Assembly: GCF_009903625.1 (NCBI RefSeq)
Contig: NZ_CP047569.1
Span: forward strand, 2,078,501 to 2,142,500
Source: Microbulbifer sp. ALW1
GTDB lineage: Bacteria > Pseudomonadota > Gammaproteobacteria > Pseudomonadales > Cellvibrionaceae
Direction: 5' to 3'
Length of the DNA stretch: 64,000 bases
Shown here: positions 8,098 to 17,108 of the stretch, piece by piece
Position numbering within the stretch: the first letter of the stretch is position 1
How the letters are laid out: each line of letters begins with the position of its first letter
Program-made: the position numbers and the translations under genes
The notes under the pieces: model-generated
Seen by the model: the letters and a program-made list of their open reading frames with translations, nothing else
Database searches by the model: none
What the model was told of the DNA's origin: nothing

Positions 8098-9372
8098 TTA
8101 CCACTGCAGCGCACCGCCGGTCTGGTATTCGATAACCCGCGTTTCAAAGAAGTTCTTCTCCTTGCGCAGGTCCATGATTTCGGACATCCAGGGGAAGGGG
8201 TTCTGGGCGCCCGGGAACTGTTCTTTCAGGCCGAGCTGCGAGAGCCGACGGTTGGCGATGAAGTGGAGGTATTCCTCCATCATGGCCGCGTTCATGCCGA
8301 GTACGCCGCGGGGCATGGTGTCGCGGGCGTAGGCTACTTCCAGTTCCATACCTTCCAGGATCATCTGGGTCACTTCCTGCTGGAACTTTTCGGTCCACAG
8401 GTGCGGGTTTTCCAGTTTGATCTGGTTGATGACATCGATGCCGAAGTTCAGGTGCATGGACTCGTCGCGCAGGATGTACTGGAACTGCTCGGCAACGCCG
8501 GTCATCTTGTTGCGGCGGCCCATGGACAGAATCTGGGTGAAGCCACAGTAGAAGAAGATGCCTTCGGTAACGGCGTAGAAGGCGATCAGGTTGCGCAGCA
8601 GTTCCTGGTCGGTTTCCACGGTGCCGGTTTTGAAGTTGGGGTCGCTGATGGAGCCGGTGTGCGCGAGGCTCCAGGCGGCTTTCTTGGCAACGCTCGGTAC
8701 TTCGCGGTACATGTTGAAGACTTCGCCTTCGTCCATGCCCAGGGACTCTACACAGTACTGGTAGGCGTGGGTGTGGATGGCTTCTTCAAAGGACTGACGC
8801 AGGATGTACTGGCGGCATTCCGGGTTGGTGATGTGGCGGTAGATGGCCAGCACCAGGTTGTTGGCTACCAGGGAGTCGGCGGTGGAGAAGTAACCCAGGG
8901 AGTATTCCACGATGCGACGCTCGTCCTCGGTCAGACCGTTGGGGTCTTTCCACATGGACACGTCTTTGTTCATGTTTACTTCCTGCGGCATCCAGTGGTT
9001 GGCACAGCCGTCCAGGTATTTTTGCCAAGCCCAGTCGTACTTGAACGGTACCAGCTGGTTCAGGTCGGCGCGGCAGTTGATGATGCGCTTTTCGTCTACC
9101 TGGATACGGGCTGCGCCCATTTCCAGTTCTTCGAGGCCCGGGGCCGGGTCCAGGTCGCTTACCGCGGCACGCGCGGCTTCCACGGCGGAAGATGCGGCAC
9201 TCGATGGGCTCTGGGCCGCGGTCGATGCCGGGGCACTGCTCGCGCTCTCTACTTCGTAGTTAGCGCTGGGTTCGGTGACTGCCTGCTGCTCGGATTGCAG
9301 TGCACCCGGCACCGGTTGCGGTTCGGCTTTTTTGGGTTCGGATTTGGAATCGATATCGTCCCAGCTCAGCAT
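8098..9372 (-). CDS. nrdB: Ribonucleoside-diphosphate reductase, beta subunit (class Ia)
   Basis: Radical-generating subunit of aerobic ribonucleotide reductase, which makes dNDPs together with NrdA. The 424-residue protein shows the di-iron ligands Asp166, Glu197, His200, Glu270, Glu304 and His307, and the radical tyrosine at Tyr204, four residues after His200 as in E. coli. The C-terminal tail ends GGALQW, the part that docks on NrdA. The first 80 residues or so are Ala/Ser/Pro-rich and low in complexity, an extension beyond the catalytic domain. nrdB lies about 200 bases downstream of nrdA on the same strand and is followed by a terminator, so the two probably form one transcript. Confidence 0.97.
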   Translation of the reverse strand: MLSWDDIDSKSEPKKAEPQPVPGALQSEQQAVTEPSANYEVESASSAPASTAAQSPSSAASSAVEAARAAVSDLDPAPGLEELEMGAARIQVDEKRIINCRADLNQLVPFKYDWAWQKYLDGCANHWMPQEVNMNKDVSMWKDPNGLTEDERRIVEYSLGYFSTADSLVANNLVLAIYRHITNPECRQYILRQSFEEAIHTHAYQYCVESLGMDEGEVFNMYREVPSVAKKAAWSLAHTGSISDPNFKTGTVETDQELLRNLIAFYAVTEGIFFYCGFTQILSMGRRNKMTGVAEQFQYILRDESMHLNFGIDVINQIKLENPHLWTEKFQQEVTQMILEGMELEVAYARDTMPRGVLGMNAAMMEEYLHFIANRRLSQLGLKEQFPGAQNPFPWMSEIMDLRKEKNFFETRVIEYQTGGALQW

Positions 9373-9575
9373 GACTTCCCCTTATTTTTCCAGTGACCCC
9401 TGTGACGGCACAGGCGGTCGAAAGTGTGTCGTGTGCGGCCTGCGCCCGACCCGGGTTTCACTCTTTTGTTGAGTTTTGGCCCGGTGCCGGGGCGGCGCTT
9501 ATGGTCTTGGTTGCGTGGGGGCCGCTGTTGTCAGTGGCTTCACGCGTTGCTCTCCCCCGAGAGGCTTTAAATGGC

Positions 9576-12512
9576 TTACTGGCAGGCTTCGCAGTCTGGA
9601 TCGTCCAGGGAGCAAGCCGCGGGTACGGCTGCCGGTGCGGGCTCTGCCTGCGGTGCCGGTGCTGCGCTGGCAGCGGGGGCGCCGCCGGCGCTCACGGCGT
9701 TCAGAGTGCCACTGGTCACGGTGGATTTTTCCGTGGTGGTGGCGGCCAGTGCGCGCAGGTAGTAGGTGGTCTTCAAGCCGCGGTACCAGGCCATGCGGTA
9801 GGTCAGGTCCAGCTTCTTGCCGTTGGCGCCGGCGATGTAGAGGTTCAGGGACTGGGCCTGATCGATCCACTTCTGGCGGCGGCTGGCGGCGTCCACGATC
9901 CAGCGCGGCTCCACTTCAAACGCGGTGGCGTACTTGGCTTTCAGATCTTCCGGAATGCGGTCGATCTTTTGCACCGAGCCCTCGTAGTACTTGAGGTCGT
10001 TGACCATCACCTTGTCCCACAGGCCGCGGGCTTTCAGGTCGTGTACCAGGTAGGGGTTCACTACGGTGAATTCGCCAGACAGGTTCGATTTCACGTACAG
10101 GTTCTGGTACGTGGGCTCGATGGACTGGGACACACCGGTAATGTTGGCGATGGTCGCGGTCGGGGCGATGGCCATCACGTTGGAGTTACGCATGCCCTGG
10201 CTGGCAACCTTGTTGCGTACGACATCCCACTCCATGGTGGAGCTGGTGTCCTGGTCGATGAACTGCTCGCCGCGGTTCTTGGCCAGGATTTCAATGGAGT
10301 CGATCGGCAGGATGCCCTGGCTCCACAGAGAGCCCTCGTAGCTGGAGTAGCTGCCGCGCTCGGCCGCCAGGTCGCTGGAGGCTTCGATGGCGTAGTAACT
10401 TATCGCTTCCATGGTGGTGTCGGCGAAGGCTACGGCTTCATCGCTGGAGTAGGAGATGCCCGCCTTGTACAGCGCGTCCTGGAAGCCCATCAGGCCCAGG
10501 CCCACCGGACGGTGACGCATGTTGGACTGACGCGCGGACTCCACGGCGTAGTAGTTAATGTCGATCACGTTATCGAGCATGCGCACCGCGGTTTTCACGG
10601 TGTTTTCCAGCTTGCCGGTATCCAGCTTGCCGTCTTCGCCGATGTGCTGGGACAGGTTTACTGAGCCCAGGTTACATACCGCGATCTCGTCGTTCGCCTT
10701 GGTGTTCAGGGTGATCTCGGTGCACAGGTTGGAGCTGTGTACCACACCGGCGTGCTGCTGCGGGCTGCGCAGGTTGCACGCGTCCTTGAAGGTGATCCAG
10801 GGGTGGCCGGTTTCAAACAGCATGCCCAGCATCTTGCGCCACAGGTCCAGCGCGCGCACTTTTTTGTGCAGCTTGAGCTTGCCTTCAGCGGCCATTTTTT
10901 CGTAGTGGGTGAAACGCTCTTCAAACGCATCGCCGAACAGGTCGTGCAGGTCCGGGCAGTCTGCCGGGGAGAAGAGGGTCCACTCTTTGTCTTCAAACAC
11001 ACGCTTCATGAACAGGTCCGGCACCCAGTTGGCGGTGTTCATGTCGTGGGTACGGCGACGGTCGTCACCGGTGTTCTTGCGCAGCTCGAGGAATTCCTCG
11101 ATGTCCAGGTGCCAGGTTTCCAGGTAGGCACAGACAGCGCCCTTGCGCTTGCCGCCCTGGTTCACTGCCACCGCGGTGTCGTTGGCCACTTTCAGGAAAG
11201 GCACTACACCCTGGGACTTGCCGTTGGTGCCCTTGATGTAGGAACCCAGAGAGCGTACCGGCGTCCAGTCGTTACCCAGGCCACCAGCCCACTTGGACAG
11301 CATGGCGTTGTCCTGAATAGCACCGTAGATGCCGTGCAGGTCGTCCGGCACGGTGGTCAGGTAGCAGGAGGACAGCTGCGGACGCAGGGTACCGGCGTTG
11401 AACAGGGTCGGGGTGGAGCTCATGTAGTCGAAGGAGCTCAGCAGGTTGTAGAACTCGACCGCGCGCTCGTTCGGGTTTTCTTCATTGATGGCGAGGCCCA
11501 TGGCGACGCGCATGAAGAACAGCTGCGGCAGTTCGAAACGGATTTCGTCGGAGTGCAGGAAGTAACGGTCGTACAGGGTCTGCAGGCCGAGGTAGGTGAA
11601 CTGGTGATCGCACTCGGGCTTGATCGCATCGCCCAGCATGTCCAGGTCGAAGCTGGCCAGGGCCGGGTCGAGCAGTTCCAGTTCGATACCGCGCTTGACG
11701 TAAGCGGCCAGTGCCGGCTTGTACAGGCCTTCCATTTCTTTCTGGGTGGCGGACTCGGCCACGTCCAGGAAGCGCAGGGCTTCGGAGCGCAGTTTGTCCA
11801 GCAGCAGGAAAGCGGTGGCGTAGGTGTAGTTGGGCTCTTGCTCAACCAGGGTACGCGCGGTGATCACCAGTGCGGTGTTGATGTCGTTTTCGGAAACGCC
11901 GTCGTACAGGTTTTTCAGCGCTTCAGACAGGATCAGGCTGCCGTCCACATCGGAGAGACCTTCACAGGCTTCGCTGACGATGGTGCGCAGGCGCTCCATG
12001 TCCAGTGCCACCAGGGAGCCGTCTTCCATTTTTACGCGGATGCTCGGGTGGGTGTCTGCGGCCTGCTCGGCAACGACTTTCTGTTGTTCTTTCTCTTTGC
12101 GCAGACGGGCGTGCTCTTCACGGTAGAGTACGTAGTCGCGGGCAATTTTGTGTTCGCCGGCACGCATCAGTTCCAGTTCGACCTGGTCCTGGATCTCTTC
12201 AATATGAATGGTGCCGCCGGAAGGCATACGGCGCTTGAAGGTGGCGCTGATGTGGGACACCAGGTCGGCCACGCGCTCGTGGATGCGGCTGGAGGCTGCG
12301 GCGGTGCCGCCCTCAACCGCGAGGAAGGCTTTGGTTACGGCTACGGAGATTTTGCCGTCATCGTAAGGCACAACGGTGCCGTTACGCTTGATGACGCGGA
12401 CCTGACCGGGGGCGGTGGCAGCCAGTGAAGTGTTGCTGCTGGCCTGGTCTGTTACCGAATCCTTGGTAGTGCCATTTGGCACAGACTGAGAGCGCCCTGT
12501 CTCTGTGTGCAT
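9576..12512 (-). CDS. nrdA: Ribonucleoside-diphosphate reductase, alpha subunit (class Ia)
   Basis: Catalytic subunit of ribonucleotide reductase, 978 residues from ATG 12512 (MHTETGRSQS). Two ATP-cone regions are visible, about 38-135 (allosteric activity site) and 156-245, as in Pseudomonas NrdA. The catalytic barrel has the redox pair Cys383 (SSCYLTT) and Cys613 (AVCNLGS), the thiyl radical Cys597 with Asn595 and Glu599 (NLCTE), and a C-terminal CEAC swinging arm. An in-frame GTG at 12665 would add 51 Lys/Arg-rich residues that look non-coding, so ATG 12512 is preferred. The gene is preceded by an unusually long leader with a DnaA box. Regulation by NrdR and DnaA is known for the family, inferred here. 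Confidence 0.96.
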   Translation of the reverse strand: MHTETGRSQSVPNGTTKDSVTDQASSNTSLAATAPGQVRVIKRNGTVVPYDDGKISVAVTKAFLAVEGGTAAASSRIHERVADLVSHISATFKRRMPSGGTIHIEEIQDQVELELMRAGEHKIARDYVLYREEHARLRKEKEQQKVVAEQAADTHPSIRVKMEDGSLVALDMERLRTIVSEACEGLSDVDGSLILSEALKNLYDGVSENDINTALVITARTLVEQEPNYTYATAFLLLDKLRSEALRFLDVAESATQKEMEGLYKPALAAYVKRGIELELLDPALASFDLDMLGDAIKPECDHQFTYLGLQTLYDRYFLHSDEIRFELPQLFFMRVAMGLAINEENPNERAVEFYNLLSSFDYMSSTPTLFNAGTLRPQLSSCYLTTVPDDLHGIYGAIQDNAMLSKWAGGLGNDWTPVRSLGSYIKGTNGKSQGVVPFLKVANDTAVAVNQGGKRKGAVCAYLETWHLDIEEFLELRKNTGDDRRRTHDMNTANWVPDLFMKRVFEDKEWTLFSPADCPDLHDLFGDAFEERFTHYEKMAAEGKLKLHKKVRALDLWRKMLGMLFETGHPWITFKDACNLRSPQQHAGVVHSSNLCTEITLNTKANDEIAVCNLGSVNLSQHIGEDGKLDTGKLENTVKTAVRMLDNVIDINYYAVESARQSNMRHRPVGLGLMGFQDALYKAGISYSSDEAVAFADTTMEAISYYAIEASSDLAAERGSYSSYEGSLWSQGILPIDSIEILAKNRGEQFIDQDTSSTMEWDVVRNKVASQGMRNSNVMAIAPTATIANITGVSQSIEPTYQNLYVKSNLSGEFTVVNPYLVHDLKARGLWDKVMVNDLKYYEGSVQKIDRIPEDLKAKYATAFEVEPRWIVDAASRRQKWIDQAQSLNLYIAGANGKKLDLTYRMAWYRGLKTTYYLRALAATTTEKSTVTSGTLNAVSAGGAPAASAAPAPQAEPAPAAVPAACSLDDPDCEACQ

Positions 12513-12928
12513 GAAATTCTCCGTAGTTTTGTGTGCGTGTCGAGTTCGACGTGCCTTGGTTTTTGCTTTGGTCTTTTTGTTGGGCTTGTGGCCCTGGTTC
12601 GTTTGATCGCACCGGCGATTGCCGGGTCGCTTCCCGCGACGCACGCCTGCGACGAGCGCATTCACCAGTCAGATACGCCAATAGGTACCGGGCACAACAG
12701 TAATGACGAAGCCTGGGCTTCGTGCGGGTAACTCTTGCGGGGTACTGCGTTGAACTGCCGTGTTTGAACTGCGTTCTAAACCGCGCCTGTCTTGTTGTCT
12801 TCAGTGATGGCTCTGATAAAAACCTTCGTAAAAAAAGACATCGCGTCGGTTCCGATGCCAGGTCATCGATCCGGCGCAATGGCGGCGATGGTTACTGGTC
12901 AAGCGTTGTTGGTGCGATCGGGGTCAGG

Positions 12929-12942
12929 CACAACATATTGTG
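12929..12942. promoter_or_regulatory. NrdR-box-like palindrome
   Basis: CACAACATATTGTG is palindromic at 12 of 14 positions and resembles NrdR operators, which repress ribonucleotide reductase genes. It is about 420 bases upstream of the nrdA start. NrdR boxes normally occur as two copies about three helical turns apart, and no second copy at that spacing was seen, so the call is weak. Confidence 0.3.
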
Positions 12943-13041
12943 GTCGGGCTTTGGCGCTTCGCGCCGGCTTTCCCGGGAGCGGCAAGGCTTTCAACAGGTC
13001 CTTCAACAGGGAATCCTATGGGTGCCTTTCACTCCAAAACC

Positions 13042-13061
13042 CAATATATGGGGGTCTGACC
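13042..13061 (+). repeat. Scattered 20-bp motif, copy 4
   Basis: Plus strand reads CAATATATGGGGGTCTGACC, the same core as copies 1-3 but in the opposite orientation, inside the nrdA upstream region. The CCAATATATGG part could alternatively be read as half of a regulatory palindrome. Confidence 0.4.
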
Positions 13062-13125
13062 TCGGATGAGCAACAAGATAATGCGATTGGGGGGGTAATT
13101 CAAGGCGGATAACTTAGGGGTTACT

Positions 13126-13134
13126 TGTGGATAA
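13126..13134 (-). promoter_or_regulatory. DnaA box upstream of nrdA
   Basis: The minus strand reads TTATCCACA, a perfect consensus DnaA box. In E. coli the nrdAB promoter carries DnaA boxes that tie dNTP synthesis to replication initiation. A further site with one mismatch (TGTGGACAA on the plus strand) lies at 13410-13418. Two sites are too few for a replication origin. Confidence 0.55.
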
Positions 13135-13446
13135 TTTGTGGGTAGACGGTGCGACGTGGATATTTTCCTGTCGGCAGTGCCCGTCACTACTGGGCGGGTA
13201 TAAAAAATGATCAGCTGTTTCCGCGGGCCGGGGATTTTAAGAATATTTTTTAATAGTAACCAGGTCTCAAATTAAACCCGGCAATAACGGGAAAGGGCTG
13301 ATTACTCGCTGATCAAACGAGCACTGTCAGGTCAGTGCGATGTGGGTTTTGCTGTTCGAAAAATATGCAGGCTGATCGCTGCTGGCTGCGCCCGGATTTG
13401 GTGCGGGCCTGTGGACAAGTCGCCCGGTTTGCTCCGGGTTGGGGAT

Positions 13447-13483
13447 AAAAAAACGGGTGCAACCTGGCGTTGCACCCGTTTTT
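13447..13483. terminator. Bidirectional terminator after argF
   Basis: A 10-bp stem (CGGGTGCAAC 13454-13463 with 13469-13478, loop CTGGC) is flanked by seven A on the left and five T on the right. It can end argF transcription on the minus strand, 12 bases past the stop. Confidence 0.9.
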
Positions 13484-13494
13484 CTTGCTGAGGA

Positions 13495-14409
13495 TCAGTT
13501 GCTGCTGTCGTGCAGGAACTCCATCAGGGCTTTCTGGGCGTGCAGGCGGTTCTCCGCTTCGTCCCACACCACGGAAATCTTATCGTCTTCCAGCAGTTCG
13601 CCACTCACTTCCTCGCCCCGGTGGGCGGGCAGGCAGTGCATGAAGATGGCATCGCTGTTGGCGTGGCTCATCAGCTCGTGATCCACCAGGAAGCCGTCGA
13701 AGGCTTTTATGCGGATCTGCTGCTCGGTTTCCTGGCCCATGGAGGCCCACACATCGGTGGCTACCCAGTCGGCACCGCGCACGGCATCTGCCGGATTGCG
13801 TACCACGGTGACCCGGTCACCGGCGGCGGCCAGAATGCTCGCGTCGGGATCGTAGCCCTCGGGGCAGGCGATGCGCAGCTCGAAGTCGCACTGGCGGGCG
13901 GCGTTGATATAGGAGTGGCACATATTGTTGCCGTCACCTACCCAGGCCACCACTTTGCCTTCCGGACTGCCGCGGTGCTCCACATAGGTCTGCAGGTCCG
14001 CCAGCAGCTGGCAGGGGTGGTAGCTGTCGGACAGGGCGTTGATCACCGGCACCTTGCTGTATTCGGCAAAGCGCTCCAGCACGTTGTGGCCGAAGGTACG
14101 GATCATCACCATATCGACCATGCGTGAAATCACGCGCGCGCTGTCTTCGATGGGCTCGCCGCGACCCAGCTGGGTATCGCGGGGAGACAGGAAGAGTGCG
14201 CTGCCCCCCATCTGCGCCATACCGGCCTCGAATGAGACGCGGGTACGGGTAGAGGACTTCTCGAAAATCATCCCCAGCACTTTATTGCGGAAAGGCTCGG
14301 TGGCCACGCCCTGGTTGCGCAGGGCCTTGAGTTCGATGGCGCGTTCGATCACGCCGTGCAGTTCTTCCTTGCTCAGGTCGAGGAGGGTAAGAAAATGTCT
14401 GACTGCCAT
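13495..14409 (-). CDS. argF: Ornithine carbamoyltransferase, anabolic
   Basis: Condenses carbamoyl phosphate with ornithine to citrulline in arginine synthesis. The 304-residue protein has the carbamoyl-phosphate loop STRTR (53-57), HPCQLLADL, and the ornithine-binding HCLPAHRG motif near the C-terminus. ATG 14409 ([13 protein letters not shown]) is supported by GGAGGAT just upstream; a longer frame would run back into the argD end. It starts 16 bases after argD and ends in a strong terminator, so argD-argF form an operon. The length fits the short anabolic class found in Pseudomonas. Confidence 0.95.
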   Translation of the reverse strand: MAVRHFLTLLDLSKEELHGVIERAIELKALRNQGVATEPFRNKVLGMIFEKSSTRTRVSFEAGMAQMGGSALFLSPRDTQLGRGEPIEDSARVISRMVDMVMIRTFGHNVLERFAEYSKVPVINALSDSYHPCQLLADLQTYVEHRGSPEGKVVAWVGDGNNMCHSYINAARQCDFELRIACPEGYDPDASILAAAGDRVTVVRNPADAVRGADWVATDVWASMGQETEQQIRIKAFDGFLVDHELMSHANSDAIFMHCLPAHRGEEVSGELLEDDKISVVWDEAENRLHAQKALMEFLHDSSN

Positions 14410-14425
14410 AGTTGTATCCTCCGAA

Positions 14426-15613
14426 TCAGGCGGCCTGTTGGGCGAAGTCGCGCACCAGGGCGGCGACGGTAGTGGCGATCTGGTTGCGCTCGGCATCGCT
14501 GAGGGTCAGCGGCGGCAACAGGCGCACCACATTGCCAGCTGTGACGTTGATCAGCAATCCCTGGGTGCGGGCCAGGTCCACCAGCTCCGCACAGGGGCGA
14601 TCCAGTTCGATGCCGATCAGCAAACCGAGGCCGCGCACTTCAGTTACATGGGGGCAGCCCGCCAGCTCGCTCTTGAGTTGATCCACCAGCTGGGTGCCGA
14701 GCTTTTCGGCCCGTTCGATCAGCCATTCACTTTCCAGCGTGTTCAGTACTGCTAGCCCCGCACGGCACGCCAGCGGGTTGCCGCCAAAGGTGGAACCATG
14801 ACTACCGGCGGTAAACAGTTCAGCCGCCTTGCCGCGGGCCAGGCAGGCGCCGATGGGTACGCCGTTGCCGAGGCCTTTCGCGGTGGTGACCACGTCCGGC
14901 AGCAGGCCGTCGCAGTGCTGGTAGGCAAACAGCTTGCCGCTGCGGCCATTGGCAGTCTGGATCTCGTCCAGCATCAACAGCCAGTCCTGCTGGTCGCAGA
15001 GCGCGCGCAGGCGTGGCAGGTAGTCGGCGTCCGGCACACGGATACCGCCTTCGCCCTGCACTGGCTCAACCAGGATGGCGACGATCTCGTCGTGCTCGGC
15101 GATCAGCTGCTCGATCGCGGCGACATCATTAAAGGGTACCCGCAGGAAACCTTCGGGCAGTGGGGCAAACCCTTGCTGCACCTTGGCATTGCCGGTGGCA
15201 GTAAGGGTGGCCAGGGTGCGACCGTGGAATGCGCCCTCGGTCACGATAATTTTGGGGCAGGCGTAACCGCGCTCGTTGCCGAGCTTGCGCGCCAGCTTGA
15301 TCGCCGCCTCATTGGCTTCCGCACCGGAGTTGGAAAAGAACACGTTGTCCATGCCGGACAGTCCCACCAGCTTGTCCGCCAGCTGCTCCTGGGCCGGAAT
15401 GTTGTACAGGTTGGACACGTGCAGCAGGGTATTGGCCTGATCCTGCAGCGCTTCGGTGACCGCCGGGTGGCAGTGGCCAAGACCGCACACGGCAATGCCG
15501 GAGATGGCATCGAGATATCGTCGTCCAGCGTCGTCCCACACGTAGTTGCCTTCACCCCGGACCAGGGTAAGGGTTCTATTGCCGTAGTTCTGCATGAGTG
15601 CGGGAGTGGCCAC
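14426..15613 (-). CDS. argD: Acetylornithine aminotransferase
   Basis: PLP-dependent class III aminotransferase converting N-acetylglutamate semialdehyde to N-acetylornithine. The 395-residue protein has the [13 protein letters not shown] motif, EGAFHGRT, the MLDEIQT segment with the Asp that contacts PLP, and the Schiff-base lysine in [10 protein letters not shown] choose GTG 15613 (reads [10 protein letters not shown] after the start) because AGGAG lies eight bases upstream; the in-frame ATG at 15595 is an alternative. Pathway context with argF directly downstream makes acetylornithine the likely substrate, although such enzymes can also act on succinyl-ornithine or succinyl-diaminopimelate. 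Confidence 0.93.
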   Translation of the reverse strand: MATPALMQNYGNRTLTLVRGEGNYVWDDAGRRYLDAISGIAVCGLGHCHPAVTEALQDQANTLLHVSNLYNIPAQEQLADKLVGLSGMDNVFFSNSGAEANEAAIKLARKLGNERGYACPKIIVTEGAFHGRTLATLTATGNAKVQQGFAPLPEGFLRVPFNDVAAIEQLIAEHDEIVAILVEPVQGEGGIRVPDADYLPRLRALCDQQDWLLMLDEIQTANGRSGKLFAYQHCDGLLPDVVTTAKGLGNGVPIGACLARGKAAELFTAGSHGSTFGGNPLACRAGLAVLNTLESEWLIERAEKLGTQLVDQLKSELAGCPHVTEVRGLGLLIGIELDRPCAELVDLARTQGLLINVTAGNVVRLLPPLTLSDAERNQIATTVAALVRDFAQQAA

Positions 15614-15849
15614 TATGATATCTCCTGTATAGGTAGGCCAAAGAAAGGGGAAGCCGCAGAAAGTGCGCCTGAAATGGCGCACAACCGCAATTTCCCCGGG
15701 AAGCCGGCAATACTAGCACAGGAATAGGGCAGAACCAGCGGGGCGTGCGTGTGCAGCGGAATCGGGTACAATGCGCGCTTTCCCTTGACTGATCGGCGCA
15801 GGGCGAGTCCCTGGAACCGGAAATTTCTCAACCCGAGGTTAGCTTGCAA

Positions 15850-16182
15850 ATGGATACTCTGGCGAATATTAAGCAGCAGATCGCAGATAACGACATTCTG
15901 CTCTATATGAAAGGCAGCCCCAATGCGCCCCAGTGTGGTTTTTCCATGCGTGCATCCCAAGCGATCATGGCCTGCGGCCAGCGTTTTGCCTATGTAGACA
16001 TTCTGGCCAACCCGGACATCCGCGCCGAGCTGCCCAAGTACGCCAACTGGCCGACGTTCCCGCAGCTGTGGGTAAAACAGGAGCTGGTCGGCGGCTGTGA
16101 CATCATCATGGAGATGCATGAAAACGGCGAGCTGAAGACACTGCTGGAAGAAACTGCCAAGGGCGCAGAGCAGGGCGAGTAA
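15850..16182 (+). CDS. grxD: Monothiol glutaredoxin, Grx4 type
   Basis: Protein of 110 residues with the monothiol active site CGFS at 29-32, the KGSP motif (21-24) and the GSH-binding YANWPTFPQLW and GGCDI segments. Grx4-type proteins bind a [2Fe-2S] cluster together with BolA or as a homodimer and act in iron-sulfur trafficking and iron sensing. ATG 15850 (MDTLANIKQQ) aligns with known members; a TTG six bases upstream is less likely. A TACAAT box lies about 80 bases upstream without a good -35. The neighbouring bacterioferritin fits an iron-homeostasis cluster, as in Pseudomonas. Confidence 0.95.
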   Translation: MDTLANIKQQIADNDILLYMKGSPNAPQCGFSMRASQAIMACGQRFAYVDILANPDIRAELPKYANWPTFPQLWVKQELVGGCDIIMEMHENGELKTLLEETAKGAEQGE

Positions 16183-16200
16183 TCGATGCTGCTTTCCCAG

Positions 16201-16240
16201 GCATAAAAAAACCGCGGCAATGTCCGCGGTTTTTTTATGC
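16201..16240. terminator. Bidirectional terminator between grxD and bfr
   Basis: Perfect inverted repeat of 17 bases per arm (16201-16217 with 16224-16240) including CCGCGG and flanking A7/T7 runs. It serves the converging grxD and bacterioferritin genes. Confidence 0.95.
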
Positions 16241-16259
16241 CTGAATTTTATGGCAAGGC

Positions 16260-16742
16260 TTACTCTTCGGAAGCGCTGACCATTTGCTTTTGCAGGTAGT
16301 TCTGGATGCCGACTTTGTCGATCAGGCTCAGTTGGGTTTCCAGCCAGTCAACGTGCTCTTCTTCGGACTCGAGAATTTTTTCCAGCAGTTCGCGGCTGCC
16401 GTAATCGCGCACGGATTCACAGTACTCGATACCGTCGCGCAGATCCGGGATGGCCTTCTGCTCCAGCTTCAGGTCGCACTTCAGCATTTCCTCGGTGTTT
16501 TCACCGATCAGCAGTTTGCCCAGGTGCTGCAGGTTGGGAATACCTTCGAGAAACAGAATCCGCTCGATCAGCCAGTCGGCGTGTTTCATTTCGTCGATGG
16601 ACTCGTGGTATTCCTTGTCGGCCAGTTCCTTCAGGCCCCAGTCTTTGAACATCCGCGAGTGCAGGAAGTACTGGTTGATGGCAATAAGCTCGTTACCCAG
16701 TGCTTTGTTCAGGTGTTCGATGACTTTGGGATCGCCTTTCAT
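16260..16742 (-). CDS. bfr: Bacterioferritin
   Basis: Iron storage protein forming a 24-subunit haem-containing cage. The 160-residue sequence has the haem ligand Met52 in DEMKHADW and the ferroxidase ligands Glu18, Glu51, His54 and the later EYCESVRDY and EEEHVDW helices, all as expected. It lies with the bacterioferritin-associated ferredoxin gene about 1.9 kb away on the same strand, separated by the DUF2254 gene. AGGAG lies just upstream of the start. The order grxD-bfr-bfd-peroxiredoxin matches Pseudomonas. Confidence 0.95.
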   Translation of the reverse strand: MKGDPKVIEHLNKALGNELIAINQYFLHSRMFKDWGLKELADKEYHESIDEMKHADWLIERILFLEGIPNLQHLGKLLIGENTEEMLKCDLKLEQKAIPDLRDGIEYCESVRDYGSRELLEKILESEEEHVDWLETQLSLIDKVGIQNYLQKQMVSASEE

Positions 16743-17108
16743 TGCTAACTCCTTTCGCCCTGAAGGGACATTTTATTAAGCGTTTGTTAATTGTGAGTGG
16801 ATTCCGAATTCTGCGCCGGGCGTCTCGGATAAATCCTCTCGAATTTCAGACGTCCCTCTACTCCCACTAATTGTAGGGTCGCTACGGGTATGCGGAGTGA
16901 GTTTGCGTCGGAGAAAATCGCAAGTCAAGCGCGGATTGTCGGGAAACGTGCAGGCAAAAAGCACGAAAATTAACGGGAAAAAGGCAGAAAAATGCAATGA
17001 GAACAATTGCTGTTTAGATTGTTTGGGTGTGCCCGGGCTGATTTGCTGGCCGCGCCTGCCGGGAAATAAGAACCGCAATTGTTTGTACGTATTTGTTTGT
17101 GCGCATGG
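16743..17108. other. bfr upstream region, no gene seen
   Basis: No coding signal was found. The stretch should contain the bfr promoter on the minus strand. At about 16995-17011 there is GCAATGAGAACAATTGC, an inverted repeat with an AATGAGAA element like part of a Fur box, but 250 bases from the gene it would regulate. Confidence 0.5.

Larger units (their letters stand above)
12513..13494. other. Long nrdA upstream region, no gene seen
   Basis: Nearly 1 kb between argF and nrdA. No frame here has convincing coding character. It holds an NrdR-box-like palindrome (12929-12942), copy 4 of the scattered motif (13042-13061), a perfect DnaA box (13126-13134), a second DnaA-like site with one mismatch (13410-13418) and the argF terminator (13447-13483). 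It probably contains the nrdA promoter and an untranslated leader; no clear -35/-10 pair could be chosen on the minus strand. Confidence 0.6.

Noticed and set aside
8086..9396. Long plus-strand open frame of 436 codons opposite nrdB
   Set aside because: It is antisense to a gene with complete active-site residues; its Val/Gly/His-rich composition is what the complement of GC-rich coding DNA gives.
10737..12428. Plus-strand open frame of 563 codons opposite nrdA
   Set aside because: Antisense to the ATP cones and catalytic barrel of NrdA; no recognisable domain.
13126..13418. Replication origin near the DnaA boxes
   Set aside because: Only one perfect and one near-perfect box, no AT-rich unwinding region with clustered sites and no dnaA/dnaN genes nearby.
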